This document shows, in pieces, positions 54,276 to 63,085 of a DNA stretch of 64,000 nucleotides. The stretch covers positions 1,482,501 to 1,546,500 of the forward strand of contig NZ_AP025637.1 of NCBI RefSeq assembly GCF_022846615.1, given 5' to 3'. A program made the translations under genes and the position numbers. Under the pieces are notes generated by a model. That model was given only the letters and a program-made list of their open reading frames with translations. It was not told the origin of the DNA and searched no databases. Each line of letters begins with the position of its first letter. The first letter of the stretch is position 1. Origin of the DNA: Roseomonas fluvialis. Lineage in GTDB: Bacteria; Pseudomonadota; Alphaproteobacteria; Acetobacterales; Acetobacteraceae.

Positions 54276-55624
54276 CCCCTTCGGCACGGGTGGCGGCGGC
54301 GATCGCGCTGCTGGGCGCGCTCGAGGACCAATGCTTCGCCCCCGGCGCGCGGCGGCGCCCGGCTGATGCGGTGGCGGCGGATTTCTTCCGTGACCGCCGC
54401 TTCATCGGTGGCGGAGATCGGCGCGCGGTGGCCGAGATGGCCTGGGGCGTGGTGCGGCAGCGGTTGCGGCTGGACTGGCACCTGTCGCGCATCGGCATGG
54501 CGGCGACGCCGCGGTTGCTGGTGCTGGCGCGGATGCTGCTCGATGGGGACAAGTCGGGCGCGGGGGATGACCACGGCCGCACGCGCCAGGCCGCCGAGGC
54601 CGTGTTCGATGGCACGCATTACGGCCCGCCGGTGCTCGACGCCGGGGAACGGCGCGCCGCGGCGGCGCTGGCCGGTCGGCCGCTGGTGGACCGTGCCATG
54701 CCCGACGGGCCGCGGTTGAACCTGCCGGATTGGGTGCTGCCATCGTTCCGGCAGCGCTTCGGCGATGCGCTGGCGGCCGAGGCCGCGGCGCTGGAAGGCG
54801 ATGCGCCGGTCGACCTGCGGGCCAACCTGCTCAAGACCGACCGCGGGCGCGCGGCGGCGCTGCTGGCCGGGGAGGGGATCGGCAGCACGCCCACGCCCTT
54901 CTCTCCCTGGGGGCTGCGCCTGCCGGCGCGCCGCCCGATCACGGGTGCCGCGGCGTATCGCGAAGGCCTGGTCGAGGTGCAGGACGAAGGCAGCCAGTTG
55001 ATCGCGCTGCTGGCGGATGCGCGGCCTGGCATGCGCGTGGCCGACTACTGCGCGGGCGCGGCGGGCAAGACGCTGGCCATGGCCGCGACCATGGGCAATC
55101 GCGGGAAGATCACGGCCTGCGACACCTCGGCCGCGCGGCTCGAGGGGGCTGCGAAGCGGCTGAAGCGCGCGGGCGTGGACAATGCCGAGCGCCACCTGCT
55201 GGAACCCGGCGACCGCTGGGCGAAGCGCCGCGCGGGCAGCTTCGACCGCGTGCTGGTGGACGCGCCCTGCACCGGCACGGGCACCTGGCGGCGCAACCCG
55301 GATGCACGGCTGCGCACCCAGCCGGCCGACCTAGCCGAGTTGGTGGCGGTGCAGCATGATATTCTCGTCAGGGCTGCAGAATTGGTGCGCCCGGGCGGCC
55401 GGTTGATCTACGCTACCTGCTCCCTGCTGCCAGAGGAGAACGAGGCGCAGATGGACCGTTTCCTGGCGCAGGCCGCGGGCTTCGCGCCGGTTCCGCTCGA
55501 TGGGCTGTGGGGTGCGCTGCTGCCGGGGGTGGCGGCGCCTTGCGCCGGGCCTTGGCTTTCCCTGTCACCGGGCGCGCAAGGGACGGATGGCTTTTTCTGC
55601 GCGGTGCTGGAGCGCGCGGCGTGA
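54272..55624 (+). CDS. rsmB: RsmB/NOP2-family rRNA m5C methyltransferase
   Basis: This predicts a 450-residue SAM-dependent RNA cytosine-5 methyltransferase of the RsmB/Sun group, which methylates C967 of 16S rRNA in E. coli. It has a helical N-terminal domain and a catalytic domain with 'VADYCAGAAGKTLAMAATMG' (SAM site), 'VLVDAPCTGTGTWRRNPD' and 'LIYATCSLLPEENE'; the two Cys are the general-base/nucleophile pair. The GTG start at 54272 overlaps the HAD stop. Its stop overlaps the next gene's GTG. Confidence 0.9.
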   Translation: MTPSARVAAAIALLGALEDQCFAPGARRRPADAVAADFFRDRRFIGGGDRRAVAEMAWGVVRQRLRLDWHLSRIGMAATPRLLVLARMLLDGDKSGAGDDHGRTRQAAEAVFDGTHYGPPVLDAGERRAAAALAGRPLVDRAMPDGPRLNLPDWVLPSFRQRFGDALAAEAAALEGDAPVDLRANLLKTDRGRAAALLAGEGIGSTPTPFSPWGLRLPARRPITGAAAYREGLVEVQDEGSQLIALLADARPGMRVADYCAGAAGKTLAMAATMGNRGKITACDTSAARLEGAAKRLKRAGVDNAERHLLEPGDRWAKRRAGSFDRVLVDAPCTGTGTWRRNPDARLRTQPADLAELVAVQHDILVRAAELVRPGGRLIYATCSLLPEENEAQMDRFLAQAAGFAPVPLDGLWGALLPGVAAPCAGPWLSLSPGAQGTDGFFCAVLERAA

Positions 55625-56199
55625 TCAGCATCCGCCGCGCGCGGCCTGCGGATGCGCCGGCGATCGGCGAGATCCATGCGCAGGTCTGGCGGTCGAGCTA
55701 TGCCGGGATCCTGCCGGAGACCTATCTCGCGTCCCTGTCGGCGGTGCGGCTCGCGGGGTTCTACCAGCGCGCCATCCTGGACCGGCGCGAGGGGCATGCC
55801 GTGTTCGTGGCCGTGGCCGGCGGCGCGGAGGCGCCGACCGCCGGACCGGTTGCGGGGTCGGCGGTGGTGGGCTTCGCCTCGGGCGGGCGGGCGCGCCGGC
55901 CGGGCATCGCGGATGGCGAGGTCGAGACGCTGTACCTTCTCGAGGATTGGCGGGAACGCGGCGCGGGGCGACGGCTGATGCGCGCCATGGGGGCGCATCT
56001 GCGCGTCATGGGCTGCCGATCGGCCATGCTCTGGGTGCTGCGCGAGAACCCCACGCGCTGGTTCTACAACCACCTGGGCGGGCGCGAGGCGGCGCGCGAA
56101 GGCATCCGCGTGGGCGGCCAGGCGGTCGAGCAGACCGCCTTCGTGTGGGACCCGATCGAGGCGCTGCTGGCGGCGACGACGCCGGCGCGCGAGGGCTGA
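55621..56199 (+). CDS. GNAT-family N-acetyltransferase
   Basis: This predicts a 192-residue acetyltransferase. It begins 'ISIRRARPADAPAIGEIHAQ' (typical GNAT first strand and helix) and has the acetyl-CoA loop around 'LEDWRERGAGRRLMRAMGAH' with the R-x-x-G-x-G-type signature. 'WVLRENPTRWFYNHLGGREA' is the usual C-terminal helix and strand. I use the GTG at 55621, overlapping the rsmB stop (GTGA). The acceptor is unknown. Confidence 0.88.
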   Translation: MISIRRARPADAPAIGEIHAQVWRSSYAGILPETYLASLSAVRLAGFYQRAILDRREGHAVFVAVAGGAEAPTAGPVAGSAVVGFASGGRARRPGIADGEVETLYLLEDWRERGAGRRLMRAMGAHLRVMGCRSAMLWVLRENPTRWFYNHLGGREAAREGIRVGGQAVEQTAFVWDPIEALLAATTPAREG

Positions 56200-56202
56200 G
56201 TT

Positions 56203-56385
56203 TCAGGGCAGCGCCGGCCCGCGCACGTATCCGCCGCCCAGGATCAGGTAGGCCAGCAGCACCAGTAGCAGCAGCCCCAGGATGCCGCCGAAGCCACCGA
56301 CGCCGTAGTGCCCGGACCGGTAGCCCCAGAAGCCGCCGCCGCCGAACACCAGCAACACGACGATGATGACGATCAGCGTGGTCAT
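56203..56385 (-). CDS. Small membrane protein (DUF3309-like)
   Basis: This predicts a 60-residue protein with two hydrophobic helices separated by a Gly/Tyr-rich loop ('[20 protein letters not shown]'), similar in look to DUF3309 and other tiny membrane proteins. The ATG at 56385 has a GGAGG eight bases upstream, which supports a real start. It converges with the GNAT gene and is divergent from guaA. No function is known. Confidence 0.7.
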   Translation of the reverse strand: MTTLIVIIVVLLVFGGGGFWGYRSGHYGVGGFGGILGLLLLVLLAYLILGGGYVRGPALP

Positions 56386-56484
56386 CGCGGTCCTCCATCC
56401 ATTCCAGGACCGCAGCGCGCGGGGACGGGGTTTGGTTGCGCCGCGCCGTCTTGCCCGACTCGCGCGGCCGTGCTTCACGCCGCC

Positions 56485-58065
56485 ATGGCCGACCCCTCCG
56501 CTTCCCCCGCCCCCCGCCACGACCACGTCCTGATCCTCGACTTCGGCAGCCAGGTGACGCAGCTGATCGCGCGGCGCCTGCGCGAATCGGGCGTCTATTG
56601 CGAGGTCTGGCCCTACAGCAACGCACCCGAGGACCGCATCCGCGCCTTCGCGCCGAAGGGCATCATCCTGTCGGGCGGGCCGGCTTCGGTGAACGAGGGA
56701 GCGAGCCCTCGCGCGCCGGACTTCGTCTTCACGCTCGGCGTGCCGGTGATGGGCATCTGCTACGGGCAGCAGACCATGGCGGCGCAGCTCGGCGGCGTGG
56801 TGGAAGGGTCCGACCACCGCGAATTCGGCCGCGCCTTCGTGGACGTGACCGGCGAATGCGCCATCACCCAGGGTGTGTGGGCGCCAGGCGCCCGCGAGCA
56901 GGTGTGGATGTCCCATGGCGACCGCATCACCGCCCTGCCGCCGGGCTTCCGGTCGGTGGCCAGCAGCGAGGGCGCGCCCTTCTCGGTCATCGCCGACGAT
57001 GCGCGCCGCTTCTACGGCACGATGTTCCACCCCGAGGTGGTGCACACCCCGCATGGCGCGGCGCTGCTGCGCAACTTCACCCACGGCATCTGCGGCTGCA
57101 CCGGCGACTGGACCATGGCCGGCTTCCGGGCCGAGGCGATCGCGCGCATCCGCGCGCAGGTCGGGTCCGGGCGCGTGGTCTGCGGGCTGTCGGGGGGTGT
57201 GGATTCCTCGGTCGCGGCGGTGCTGATCCACGAGGCGATCGGCGACCAGCTGACCTGCATCTACGTGGACCACGGGCTGATGCGCGCGAATGAATCGGCG
57301 CAGGTGGTGGCCACCTTCCGCGACCGCTTCAACATCAAGCTGATTCATCGCGACGCGAGCGACCTGTTCCTTGGCCAGTTGTCCGGCGTCACCGACCCCG
57401 AGCTGAAGCGCAAGACCATCGGGCGGCTGTTCATCGAGGTGTTCGAGGAGGAGCAGAACAAGCTCGGCGGCGCGGATTTCCTGGCGCAGGGCACGCTGTA
57501 CCCGGACGTGATCGAGAGCGTGTCCGCCACCGGCGGGCCGTCGGTGACGATCAAGTCGCACCACAATGTCGGCGGCCTTCCCGAGGGCATGCGCATGCAG
57601 CTGGTGGAGCCGCTGCGCGACCTGTTCAAGGACGAGGTGCGCGCACTCGGCCGCGAGCTCGGCATCCCGGAGGAGATCGTGGGCCGCCACCCCTTCCCGG
57701 GGCCGGGCCTGGCCATCCGCATCCCGGGCGAGGTGACGCGGGAGAAGGCGGACCTGCTGCGGAAGGTGGACAGCATCTACCTGGAAGAAATCCGCAACGC
57801 CGGGCTGTACGACGCGATCTGGCAGGCCTTCGCGGTGCTGCTGCCGGTGCGCACGGTGGGCGTGATGGGCGATGGGCGCACGTATGACATGGCGTGCGCG
57901 CTGCGCGCGGTGACCAGCACGGACGGCATGACGGCGGAATTCTACCCCTTCGACATGGGGTTCCTGGGGCGGGTGGCGAACCGCATCGTCAACGAGGTAC
58001 GCGGCGTGAACCGCGTGACCTACGACATCACGAGCAAGCCGCCGGGGACGATCGAGTGGGAATGA
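56485..58065 (+). CDS. guaA: GMP synthase (glutamine-hydrolysing)
   Basis: This predicts a 526-residue enzyme that turns XMP into GMP using glutamine and ATP. The class-I amidotransferase domain has the catalytic Cys92 in '[17 protein letters not shown]' and '[11 protein letters not shown]' (His, Glu). The ATP-PPase domain has the P-loop '[15 protein letters not shown]'. The dimerisation domain ends '[16 protein letters not shown]', intact to the last codon. The 3' end of guaA is a known integration site for genomic islands, and an integrase gene begins 318 bp downstream. Confidence 0.97.
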   Translation: MADPSASPAPRHDHVLILDFGSQVTQLIARRLRESGVYCEVWPYSNAPEDRIRAFAPKGIILSGGPASVNEGASPRAPDFVFTLGVPVMGICYGQQTMAAQLGGVVEGSDHREFGRAFVDVTGECAITQGVWAPGAREQVWMSHGDRITALPPGFRSVASSEGAPFSVIADDARRFYGTMFHPEVVHTPHGAALLRNFTHGICGCTGDWTMAGFRAEAIARIRAQVGSGRVVCGLSGGVDSSVAAVLIHEAIGDQLTCIYVDHGLMRANESAQVVATFRDRFNIKLIHRDASDLFLGQLSGVTDPELKRKTIGRLFIEVFEEEQNKLGGADFLAQGTLYPDVIESVSATGGPSVTIKSHHNVGGLPEGMRMQLVEPLRDLFKDEVRALGRELGIPEEIVGRHPFPGPGLAIRIPGEVTREKADLLRKVDSIYLEEIRNAGLYDAIWQAFAVLLPVRTVGVMGDGRTYDMACALRAVTSTDGMTAEFYPFDMGFLGRVANRIVNEVRGVNRVTYDITSKPPGTIEWE

Positions 58066-58382
58066 TGCGATAGGCTTCGGCATGGTTCGAGACCTATCGC
58101 GCCAACGGCGCTAAGTAGCGAAAATTATTGAGATTACCTGGTGATATGCTTCGCGATCTATCGCGCGCAAGCGAGTTGATCTGACGGCATCATTGACGGT
58201 ATCAACTGGCGGGTAGTGTCGGCGTGTTAAAGCTTACCAGCCTGGAGATCCATCAAGCTCGATCCAGTTTTCACAGGTAAAGCGCTGAATTTATTGAGAA
58301 TTTGGATAGACTTGACGGTATCGACTCTGACGGTATGGACGGCTCCCGAGCGGGGCGTAGCATAGTCGCTGAGGAGGATGCC
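58066..58382. other. guaA-integrase junction, possible left attachment region
   Basis: This 317 bp gap is far more AT-rich than guaA. Right after the guaA stop lies a perfect 8 bp inverted repeat (58067-58074 with 58093-58100), and a related 'CTATCGCG' box recurs at 58158-58165. Copies of TGACGGTAT lie further along. An AGGAGG at 58372-58377 serves the integrase. I read it as the left junction (attL) of an island that entered at the guaA 3' end. The core site cannot be set without the right end. Confidence 0.5.
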
Positions 58383-58456
58383 ATGCTAACCGATATCGCC
58401 ATCAAGCGGCTGAAACCAAAAGATAAATCGTACAAGGTTGCTGACCGTGACGGTAT
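58182..58456 (+). repeat. Short direct repeats (TGACGGTAT) around the integrase start
   Basis: TGACGGTAT occurs at 58194-58202, 58313-58321, 58328-58336 and 58448-58456, plus a one-base variant (TGACGGCAT) at 58182-58190. The last copy is inside the integrase gene, so it may be chance or part of the site. Spacings of 12 and 15 bases between neighbours suggest binding sites for the integrase arm domain or a regulator. Confidence 0.55.
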
Positions 58457-59663
58457 GTATGTCGCGGTCCTGCCGTCAGGAGCGATCTCGTTCCGCTACG
58501 ACTATCGGCTGAACGGGCGCCGCGAAACGCTGACCCTCGGCGCCTACGGACTTGGCGGACTGACGCTCGCCGAAGCCCGCGAGCGCTGCCTCATTGCTCG
58601 GAAGATCGTTGCGGGTGGACAGTCGCCCGCGCAGGAGAAGCAGCGCGCGAAGCGCCGCGCTGCAGAAGCACTCACCATCGCGGCCGCCGGAAAGCGCTGG
58701 TTCGAGGGCGCGCGAATGGCCGAGAGTACGAGGGCCATGCGCAAGGCAATCTTCGACCGAGACATCCTACCAACGTGGAAGAACAGGTTCCTTTCGGAGA
58801 TCACGCCTGACGACCTGCGCGGGCTCTGCGCCAAAGTGAAGGAGCGAGGCGCGCCCGCAACCGCGATCCATGTTCGCGACATCATCAAGCAGATCTACGG
58901 CCACGCGATCCTGCATGGCGAGAAGATCGCGAACCCGGCTGACGAAGTGGGGCCGGCATCAATCGCGACCTTCTTGCCGAAGGATCGCGCGCTTTCGCCG
59001 TCGGAGATCCGCATTCTGTGCGACCAGATCGAACACGTCGCAACCTTGCCGACCATACGGCTCGGGCTCCGCCTCATTCTCCTGACCATGGTGCGCAAAA
59101 GCGAGCTGCTCGATGCGACCTGGGACGAGGTAGATTTTGAGAACGCTGTCTGGACTATTCCGAAGGAGCGCATGAAGCGCTCGCGCGCACACAACGTCTA
59201 TCTCGCGCGACAGGCACTCGACATCATGGTCGCGCTGAAAACCTGCGCTGGCAATTCACCGTATGTGTTGCCCTCTCGCTATGAGGCCGACCAGCCGATG
59301 TCCCGTGCGACCTTCAATCGCGTCATCTACGCGGTTGTCGGGCGTGCGAAGACCAGCGGGCTGCCGTTGGGCGCCTTCACGGTGCACGACCTGCGGCGCA
59401 CTGGCGCGACGTTGCTGAACGAGCTCGGCTTCAACAGCGACTGGATCGAGAAAAGCCTTGCCCATGAGGACAATCGATCGTCGCGCGGTGTCTACAACAA
59501 GGCGGAGTATGAGCCGCAGCGTCGACACATGCTCCAGGAGTGGGCGGACATGATCGACGCATGGTGCAGCGGCCAGAAGCGGGTGCCCACGCTCTATCCG
59601 CCTACGATGCAGCTTGGGCCCACTGACGTCATGCCTTCACTGGCCGCGTCCGCCGCATCCTGA
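58383..59663 (+). CDS. Tyrosine recombinase/integrase with arm-binding domain
   Basis: This predicts a 426-residue site-specific recombinase. The N-terminal ~90 residues match the DUF4102 arm-binding domain ('LTDIAIKRLKPKDKSYKVAD', 'LTLGAYGLGGLTLAEARERC'). A core-binding helical domain follows (about 100-200). The catalytic domain has Arg in 'LTMVRKSELLDATWDE', 'FTVHDLRRTGATLL' (His and Arg), and 'LAHEDNRSSRGVYNKAEY' with the nucleophile Tyr near its end. I use the ATG at 58383 with AGGAGG five bases upstream. The C-terminal 12 codons overlap the converging AlpA-like gene by 35 bases. It probably drives guaA-site integration. Confidence 0.92.
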   Translation: MLTDIAIKRLKPKDKSYKVADRDGMYVAVLPSGAISFRYDYRLNGRRETLTLGAYGLGGLTLAEARERCLIARKIVAGGQSPAQEKQRAKRRAAEALTIAAAGKRWFEGARMAESTRAMRKAIFDRDILPTWKNRFLSEITPDDLRGLCAKVKERGAPATAIHVRDIIKQIYGHAILHGEKIANPADEVGPASIATFLPKDRALSPSEIRILCDQIEHVATLPTIRLGLRLILLTMVRKSELLDATWDEVDFENAVWTIPKERMKRSRAHNVYLARQALDIMVALKTCAGNSPYVLPSRYEADQPMSRATFNRVIYAVVGRAKTSGLPLGAFTVHDLRRTGATLLNELGFNSDWIEKSLAHEDNRSSRGVYNKAEYEPQRRHMLQEWADMIDAWCSGQKRVPTLYPPTMQLGPTDVMPSLAASAAS

Positions 59664-59907
59664 CATCGGGTATTGGCGCGCGCATTGACGCACCATGGTC
59701 AGCGCCGTGCCGCCGCTCCGCGAGCCATGCTGCGATTTCTGCATAGTCCCAAGCTACGCAACGCGGCGTCAGATGGAACCGTCGTGGAAATTCGCCCCGC
59801 TGCTCCATCTCGTAGATCGTCGTGTCCGATAGCGGGACGAGATCCCGAAGCTCGTGCCGTCGAAGAGTGCGGCGAAGGGCGGGGACGCTGCGCTGACTTT
59901 CGGACAT
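59629..59907 (-). CDS. AlpA-type phage/island transcriptional regulator
   Basis: This predicts a 92-residue winged-helix regulator of the AlpA/MerR-like group ('LVPLSDTTIYEMEQRGEFP' followed by 'HLTPRCVAWDYAEIAAWLAE'). Such proteins switch on integrase or excisionase genes in islands. The ATG at 59907 has a GGAG six bases upstream; upstream frame is unlike the family. It faces the integrase and overlaps its 3' end by 35 bases. Confidence 0.85.
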   Translation of the reverse strand: MSESQRSVPALRRTLRRHELRDLVPLSDTTIYEMEQRGEFPRRFHLTPRCVAWDYAEIAAWLAERRHGADHGASMRAPIPDVRMRRTRPVKA

Positions 59908-60082
59908 GTGCCACTCCGTGACGACCGCTATTGCCATGCAGCGGCATCTATCGAGCAGAGAAAAGCCGAGATTGAACGCCGTAGTGCCGCGTCGCGTCGC
60001 TGCGTGCAAATCGGATGGTGATCCGCTGGCAACGCAAACGTCTGACCGCGCCGAAGAGGGTGAAAGTTTGGCGGCTGTCGCC

Positions 60083-60140
60083 GTGACGGGTTTCGGGGCC
60101 GAGAGAGAGGCTCGCGGCCGTCCCGTCATGGAGAACCGCC
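60083..60140 (+). promoter_or_regulatory. Structured leader before the ArdC-like gene (copy 1)
   Basis: A 58-base leader ends at the start codon and can fold as one hairpin with two helices. The outer helix pairs 60084-60090 with 60122-60128 (7 bp, TGACGGG/CCCGTCA). The inner helix pairs 60097-60105 with 60111-60119 (9 positions, one A-G mismatch) closing an AGAGG loop. A GGAG lies two bases after the outer helix. Nearly the same sequence lies before the ParB-like gene (63027-63085). Confidence 0.7.
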
Positions 60141-61109
60141 ATGACCCGCTCCGCGACGCGGCCGGCCCCGAGCGGCCGAGCCTCGGCTGACCGCGCGAAC
60201 CTCTACGACGAGATCACCGGAAAGATCATAGGCGAACTCGAGGCCGGGCGCCTGCCCTGGGTCCAGCCCTGGGGAACCTCGGGCGTGGCCGCGCCGCTGG
60301 CCCTGCCGAAGAACGCCGCGACCAGCCGACGCTACTCCGGGATCAACGTGCTGATCCTCTGGGGTGCCGTCGTCGAGCGCGGCCACACCGGCCAGAGCTG
60401 GCTCACCTTCCGCCAAGCGCTCGCGCTGGGCGGCAGCGTGCGCAAGGGCGAGCGTGGCACCACCGTCGTCTACGCCGATCGGTTCATTCCCGGCGAGGAG
60501 CGGCAGCGCGCGCAGGAGACGGGCACGGACGCCCGCGCGATCCACTTCCTCAAGCGCTTCACCGTCTTCAATGTCGAGCAGTGCGATGGCCTGCCGCCCG
60601 AGCTCACCGCGACGGCGCCGCCTGCGGATACCTCGCTCATCGAGCCGCGGGTCCAGGCGCTGATTGCGACCTCAGGCGCCGATCTTCGCATCGGCGGGGA
60701 GCGCGCCTACTACGACGTGCTCGGCGACTTCATCCGCGTGCCGCCGCCGCAGGCCTATTTCAAGCCGATCGACTGGCACCGGACCGCGCTGCATGAGCTC
60801 GGTCACTGGACGGGGCATGCGTCGCGCCTCAGCCGCGAAATCGCCAACAGCTTCGGCTCGAAGAAGTATGCGCAGGAGGAGCTGGTCGCCGAGATGACCG
60901 CGGCCTTCACCTGCGCCGCGCTCGGCATCGTGCCGAGTGTGCGCCACGCCGACTACATAGGCTCCTGGCTGGAGGTGCTGCGCGAGGACAATCGCGCGAT
61001 CGTCCGCGCGGCGAGCGCGGCGTCGAAGACGGCTGACTTCCTGCTCGCCTTCGCCGCCGAGGCAGAACCTGTATGCGGGGACCCTGAGACGGCGGAGGTG
61101 GTGTCGTGA
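60141..61109 (+). CDS. ArdC-like antirestriction/ssDNA-binding protein with zincin domain
   Basis: This predicts a 322-residue protein of the ArdC/TraC-primase-related group found on conjugative elements. The N-terminal half is the ArdC ssDNA-binding domain ('EITGKIIGELEAGRLPWVQP', 'SGINVLILWGAVVERGH', 'LGGSVRKGERGTTVVYADRF'). The C-terminal half is a zinc metalloprotease-like domain with 'ALHELGHWTGH' and a downstream Glu in 'EELVAEMTAAF'. ArdC helps incoming DNA evade restriction. It has the structured leader upstream and its stop overlaps the next gene (GTGA). Confidence 0.9.
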   Translation: MTRSATRPAPSGRASADRANLYDEITGKIIGELEAGRLPWVQPWGTSGVAAPLALPKNAATSRRYSGINVLILWGAVVERGHTGQSWLTFRQALALGGSVRKGERGTTVVYADRFIPGEERQRAQETGTDARAIHFLKRFTVFNVEQCDGLPPELTATAPPADTSLIEPRVQALIATSGADLRIGGERAYYDVLGDFIRVPPPQAYFKPIDWHRTALHELGHWTGHASRLSREIANSFGSKKYAQEELVAEMTAAFTCAALGIVPSVRHADYIGSWLEVLREDNRAIVRAASAASKTADFLLAFAAEAEPVCGDPETAEVVS

Positions 61110-61486
61110 CCGGCGACGGGCGAAGCCGTACCGTGCGCGACGCCCGCGGCACGATCTGGGAGATCGAGACCATCGTCGCGCCGGCATCCTGGGCGACCGC
61201 CCTGGTGAACGATGACTGGTCCGGGCTGGAGCTGGAGTCCGCGGATGCTAAGGCCTGCCGCGCGTGGCTCGCGGCACAGGAACACGACGGCTGGCGCGTC
61301 ATCGACGTCGCGAGCGATGCGGAGGGACACCCCGAGGAGCCGTGGTTCTCCTGGTCAGCTGACCTCCATGGCTCGTCGTGGCGTGGTGCGGAATTGCTGA
61401 CCTACTTGCGTGAGCGCGCAGCCTCATCGGGCCCCAACGCCGTCACTTCTTCCGCCGAACAGCGCCGCGATGATCAGGAATGCTAA
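61106..61486 (+). CDS. Small acidic island protein, unrecognised
   Basis: This predicts a 126-residue soluble protein starting at a GTG that overlaps the ArdC-like stop (GTGA). It is acidic and Trp-rich ('GTIWEIETIVAPASW', 'AAQEHDGWRVIDVASDAEG', 'HPEEPWFSWSADL'), as DNA-mimic or small accessory proteins often are. That is only an impression; no family is recognised. Its last ~44 bases overlap the end of the converging Lrp-like gene. It probably belongs to the same transcript as the ArdC-like gene. Confidence 0.55.
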   Translation: MTGDGRSRTVRDARGTIWEIETIVAPASWATALVNDDWSGLELESADAKACRAWLAAQEHDGWRVIDVASDAEGHPEEPWFSWSADLHGSSWRGAELLTYLRERAASSGPNAVTSSAEQRRDDQEC

Positions 61487-61952
61487 GCGGCAAGGGCAAG
61501 CCCCGCGGCGGCACAGGCGTACTCTGAATGATGCTCGTCGTTGTCTGGCCGTGCGCAAGGAACCGATCAAGCACCGCGTCGAGCCCTTCGATCGACGGGA
61601 GGTGCACCTTCAGCACAAGGCAATCCTCGCCCGTGACACGGTGGCACTCCACGACCTGGGGAATCGCTCGCGCCAGCTCCGTCACCTTCGGCAACTGCCC
61701 CGGCGCCGGCCGAACACGCACGATGGCGCAGACCGGGTAGCCGAGGGCCACCGGATCGAGCTCGAGCCGCCAGCCGCGGATGACGCCGGCTTCCTCCAGC
61801 CGCAGGACGCGCTCGCGCACGGCAGGTGCCGACATGCCGACGCGGCGCGCGAGGTCCGCGATCCCCATGCGTGGGTCATTGCATAGCAGTTGCAGCAGTT
61901 CGACGTTGCGCGCATCGGATAGCAATTCCGAGGCGGTGCCGTTTGCGGCCAT
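61443..61952 (-). CDS. Lrp/AsnC-family transcriptional regulator
   Basis: This predicts a 169-residue regulator with an N-terminal helix-turn-helix ('NVELLQLLCNDPRMGIADLA', 'VGMSAPAVRERVLRLEEAGV') and a C-terminal ligand-binding RAM domain ('VVECHRVTGEDCLVLKVHLP'). Lrp-type proteins sense amino acids. I use the ATG at 61952 with GGAGGA just upstream. It is divergent from an EamA-family exporter, so it probably controls that gene from the 84 bp between them. Confidence 0.9.
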   Translation of the reverse strand: MAANGTASELLSDARNVELLQLLCNDPRMGIADLARRVGMSAPAVRERVLRLEEAGVIRGWRLELDPVALGYPVCAIVRVRPAPGQLPKVTELARAIPQVVECHRVTGEDCLVLKVHLPSIEGLDAVLDRFLAHGQTTTSIIQSTPVPPRGLPLPLSIPDHRGAVRRKK

Positions 61953-62036
61953 TCTTCCTCCGTCTCGAAGCCAAAAGCATAGATTGGCCTTCGTCTCGGT
62001 ATGTAGCACGCGCCACTCGGATGCGACTATGTCTCC

Positions 62037-62909
62037 GTGTCCGCTCTAACCCCGCCGGCTCCGACCCTCGTTGATCGCGTGCCCCCGCACGCCTTCTTCG
62101 TCGTCAGCGCCGTGTTCCATTATCTCGGCCCCAGCTTTGCCGTGCTGCTGTTCGCCAGCCTCGCACCGCCGGGCGTCGCGTGGCTGCGGATTGCCAGCGC
62201 TGGGCTCGTCTTTGCACTGTGGCGCCGACCCTGGCGCGCCTGGGCGGCGTTGCCCGCCCGCGATCGGTGGGTGGTGACCGCGATGGGCGCGGTCCTTGCT
62301 CTGATGAACACTGCCTTCTACGAGGCGATCGCTCGGCTGCCGCTCGCTACCGTCGGTGCCATCGAGTTCCTCGGCCCAATTGCGCTTGCCGCGCTCGGCT
62401 TCCGCTCGCGCCGCAACCTCGCCGCGCTGTCGTTCGCCGTCGCAGGCGTCTGGCTGCTGACGGACGCGCGGCTCGCGGGCGAGCCGCTCGGCTACCTCCT
62501 CGCCTTCGCCAACTGTGCCCTCTTCGTGCTCTACATCCTGCTTGGCCACCGCATGTCCGCGGGCGGCGCCGGCGTCTCGGGCGTGGACCGCCTCGCGCTG
62601 TCCATGCTCGTCGCTGCCGTAGCCGCGCTGCCTTTCGGCGTGCGTGAGGCCGCGCCCGCTTTCGCTGACTTCTGGCTCCTCGCGGCTGCGGTCGGCGTCG
62701 GTGTGTCCTCCTCCGTCATCCCTTACGTCTGCGATCAACTCGCCATGCGCCGGCTGCCGCGCGCCTCCTTCGCCCTGTTGCTGTCGCTGCTGCCGGCGAG
62801 TGCGGCGGCGATCGGCCTGCTTGTGTTGGGGCAGGTGCCCACGCCCATCGAGGTGGCGGGTATCGGGCTGGTCATCGTAGGCGTTGCCCTGCACAGGTCA
62901 GAGAAGTAG
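62037..62909 (+). CDS. EamA/RhtA-type exporter
   Basis: This predicts a 290-residue membrane protein with ten helices in two EamA halves ('FHYLGPSFAVLLFASLAPPG', 'AIARLPLATVGAIEFLGPIA' in the first; 'SSSVIPYVCDQLAMRRLPRA' in the second). EamA proteins of the RhtA branch export amino acids or related metabolites. It starts at a GTG at 62037; the upstream ATGs are out of frame. Its place opposite an Lrp-type regulator suggests induced export of an amino acid. As island cargo it is unusual. Confidence 0.88.
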   Translation: MSALTPPAPTLVDRVPPHAFFVVSAVFHYLGPSFAVLLFASLAPPGVAWLRIASAGLVFALWRRPWRAWAALPARDRWVVTAMGAVLALMNTAFYEAIARLPLATVGAIEFLGPIALAALGFRSRRNLAALSFAVAGVWLLTDARLAGEPLGYLLAFANCALFVLYILLGHRMSAGGAGVSGVDRLALSMLVAAVAALPFGVREAAPAFADFWLLAAAVGVGVSSSVIPYVCDQLAMRRLPRASFALLLSLLPASAAAIGLLVLGQVPTPIEVAGIGLVIVGVALHRSEK

Positions 62910-63026
62910 CGGCGGCGGTGCCGGCAAAGAAGCGCCGGGCGGCCCAGCGGTCCGCAGTGCCTGCGCGTGACCGGGGGCTGCGACCCAGTCGATGCTGTCA
63001 GAGTAAGAGGGCCGAGGCGGTCCTCG

Positions 63027-63085
63027 TGACGGGTTGAGGGTCGGGAGAGAGGCTCCCGGCCGGCCCGTCATGGAGAACCCCCCCA
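63027..63085 (+). promoter_or_regulatory. Structured leader before the ParB-like gene (copy 2)
   Basis: This leader is about 85% identical to the one before the ArdC-like gene. The outer helix pairs 63028-63034 with 63065-63071 (same TGACGGG/CCCGTCA). The inner helix pairs 63040-63048 with 63054-63062 (9 bp, one T-G wobble) closing the same AGAGG loop. At the inner positions where the copies differ, pairing is kept or improved (C-G versus T-G, and A-G mismatch versus G-C). A GGAG lies at 63073-63076, just before the start codon. Confidence 0.7.
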
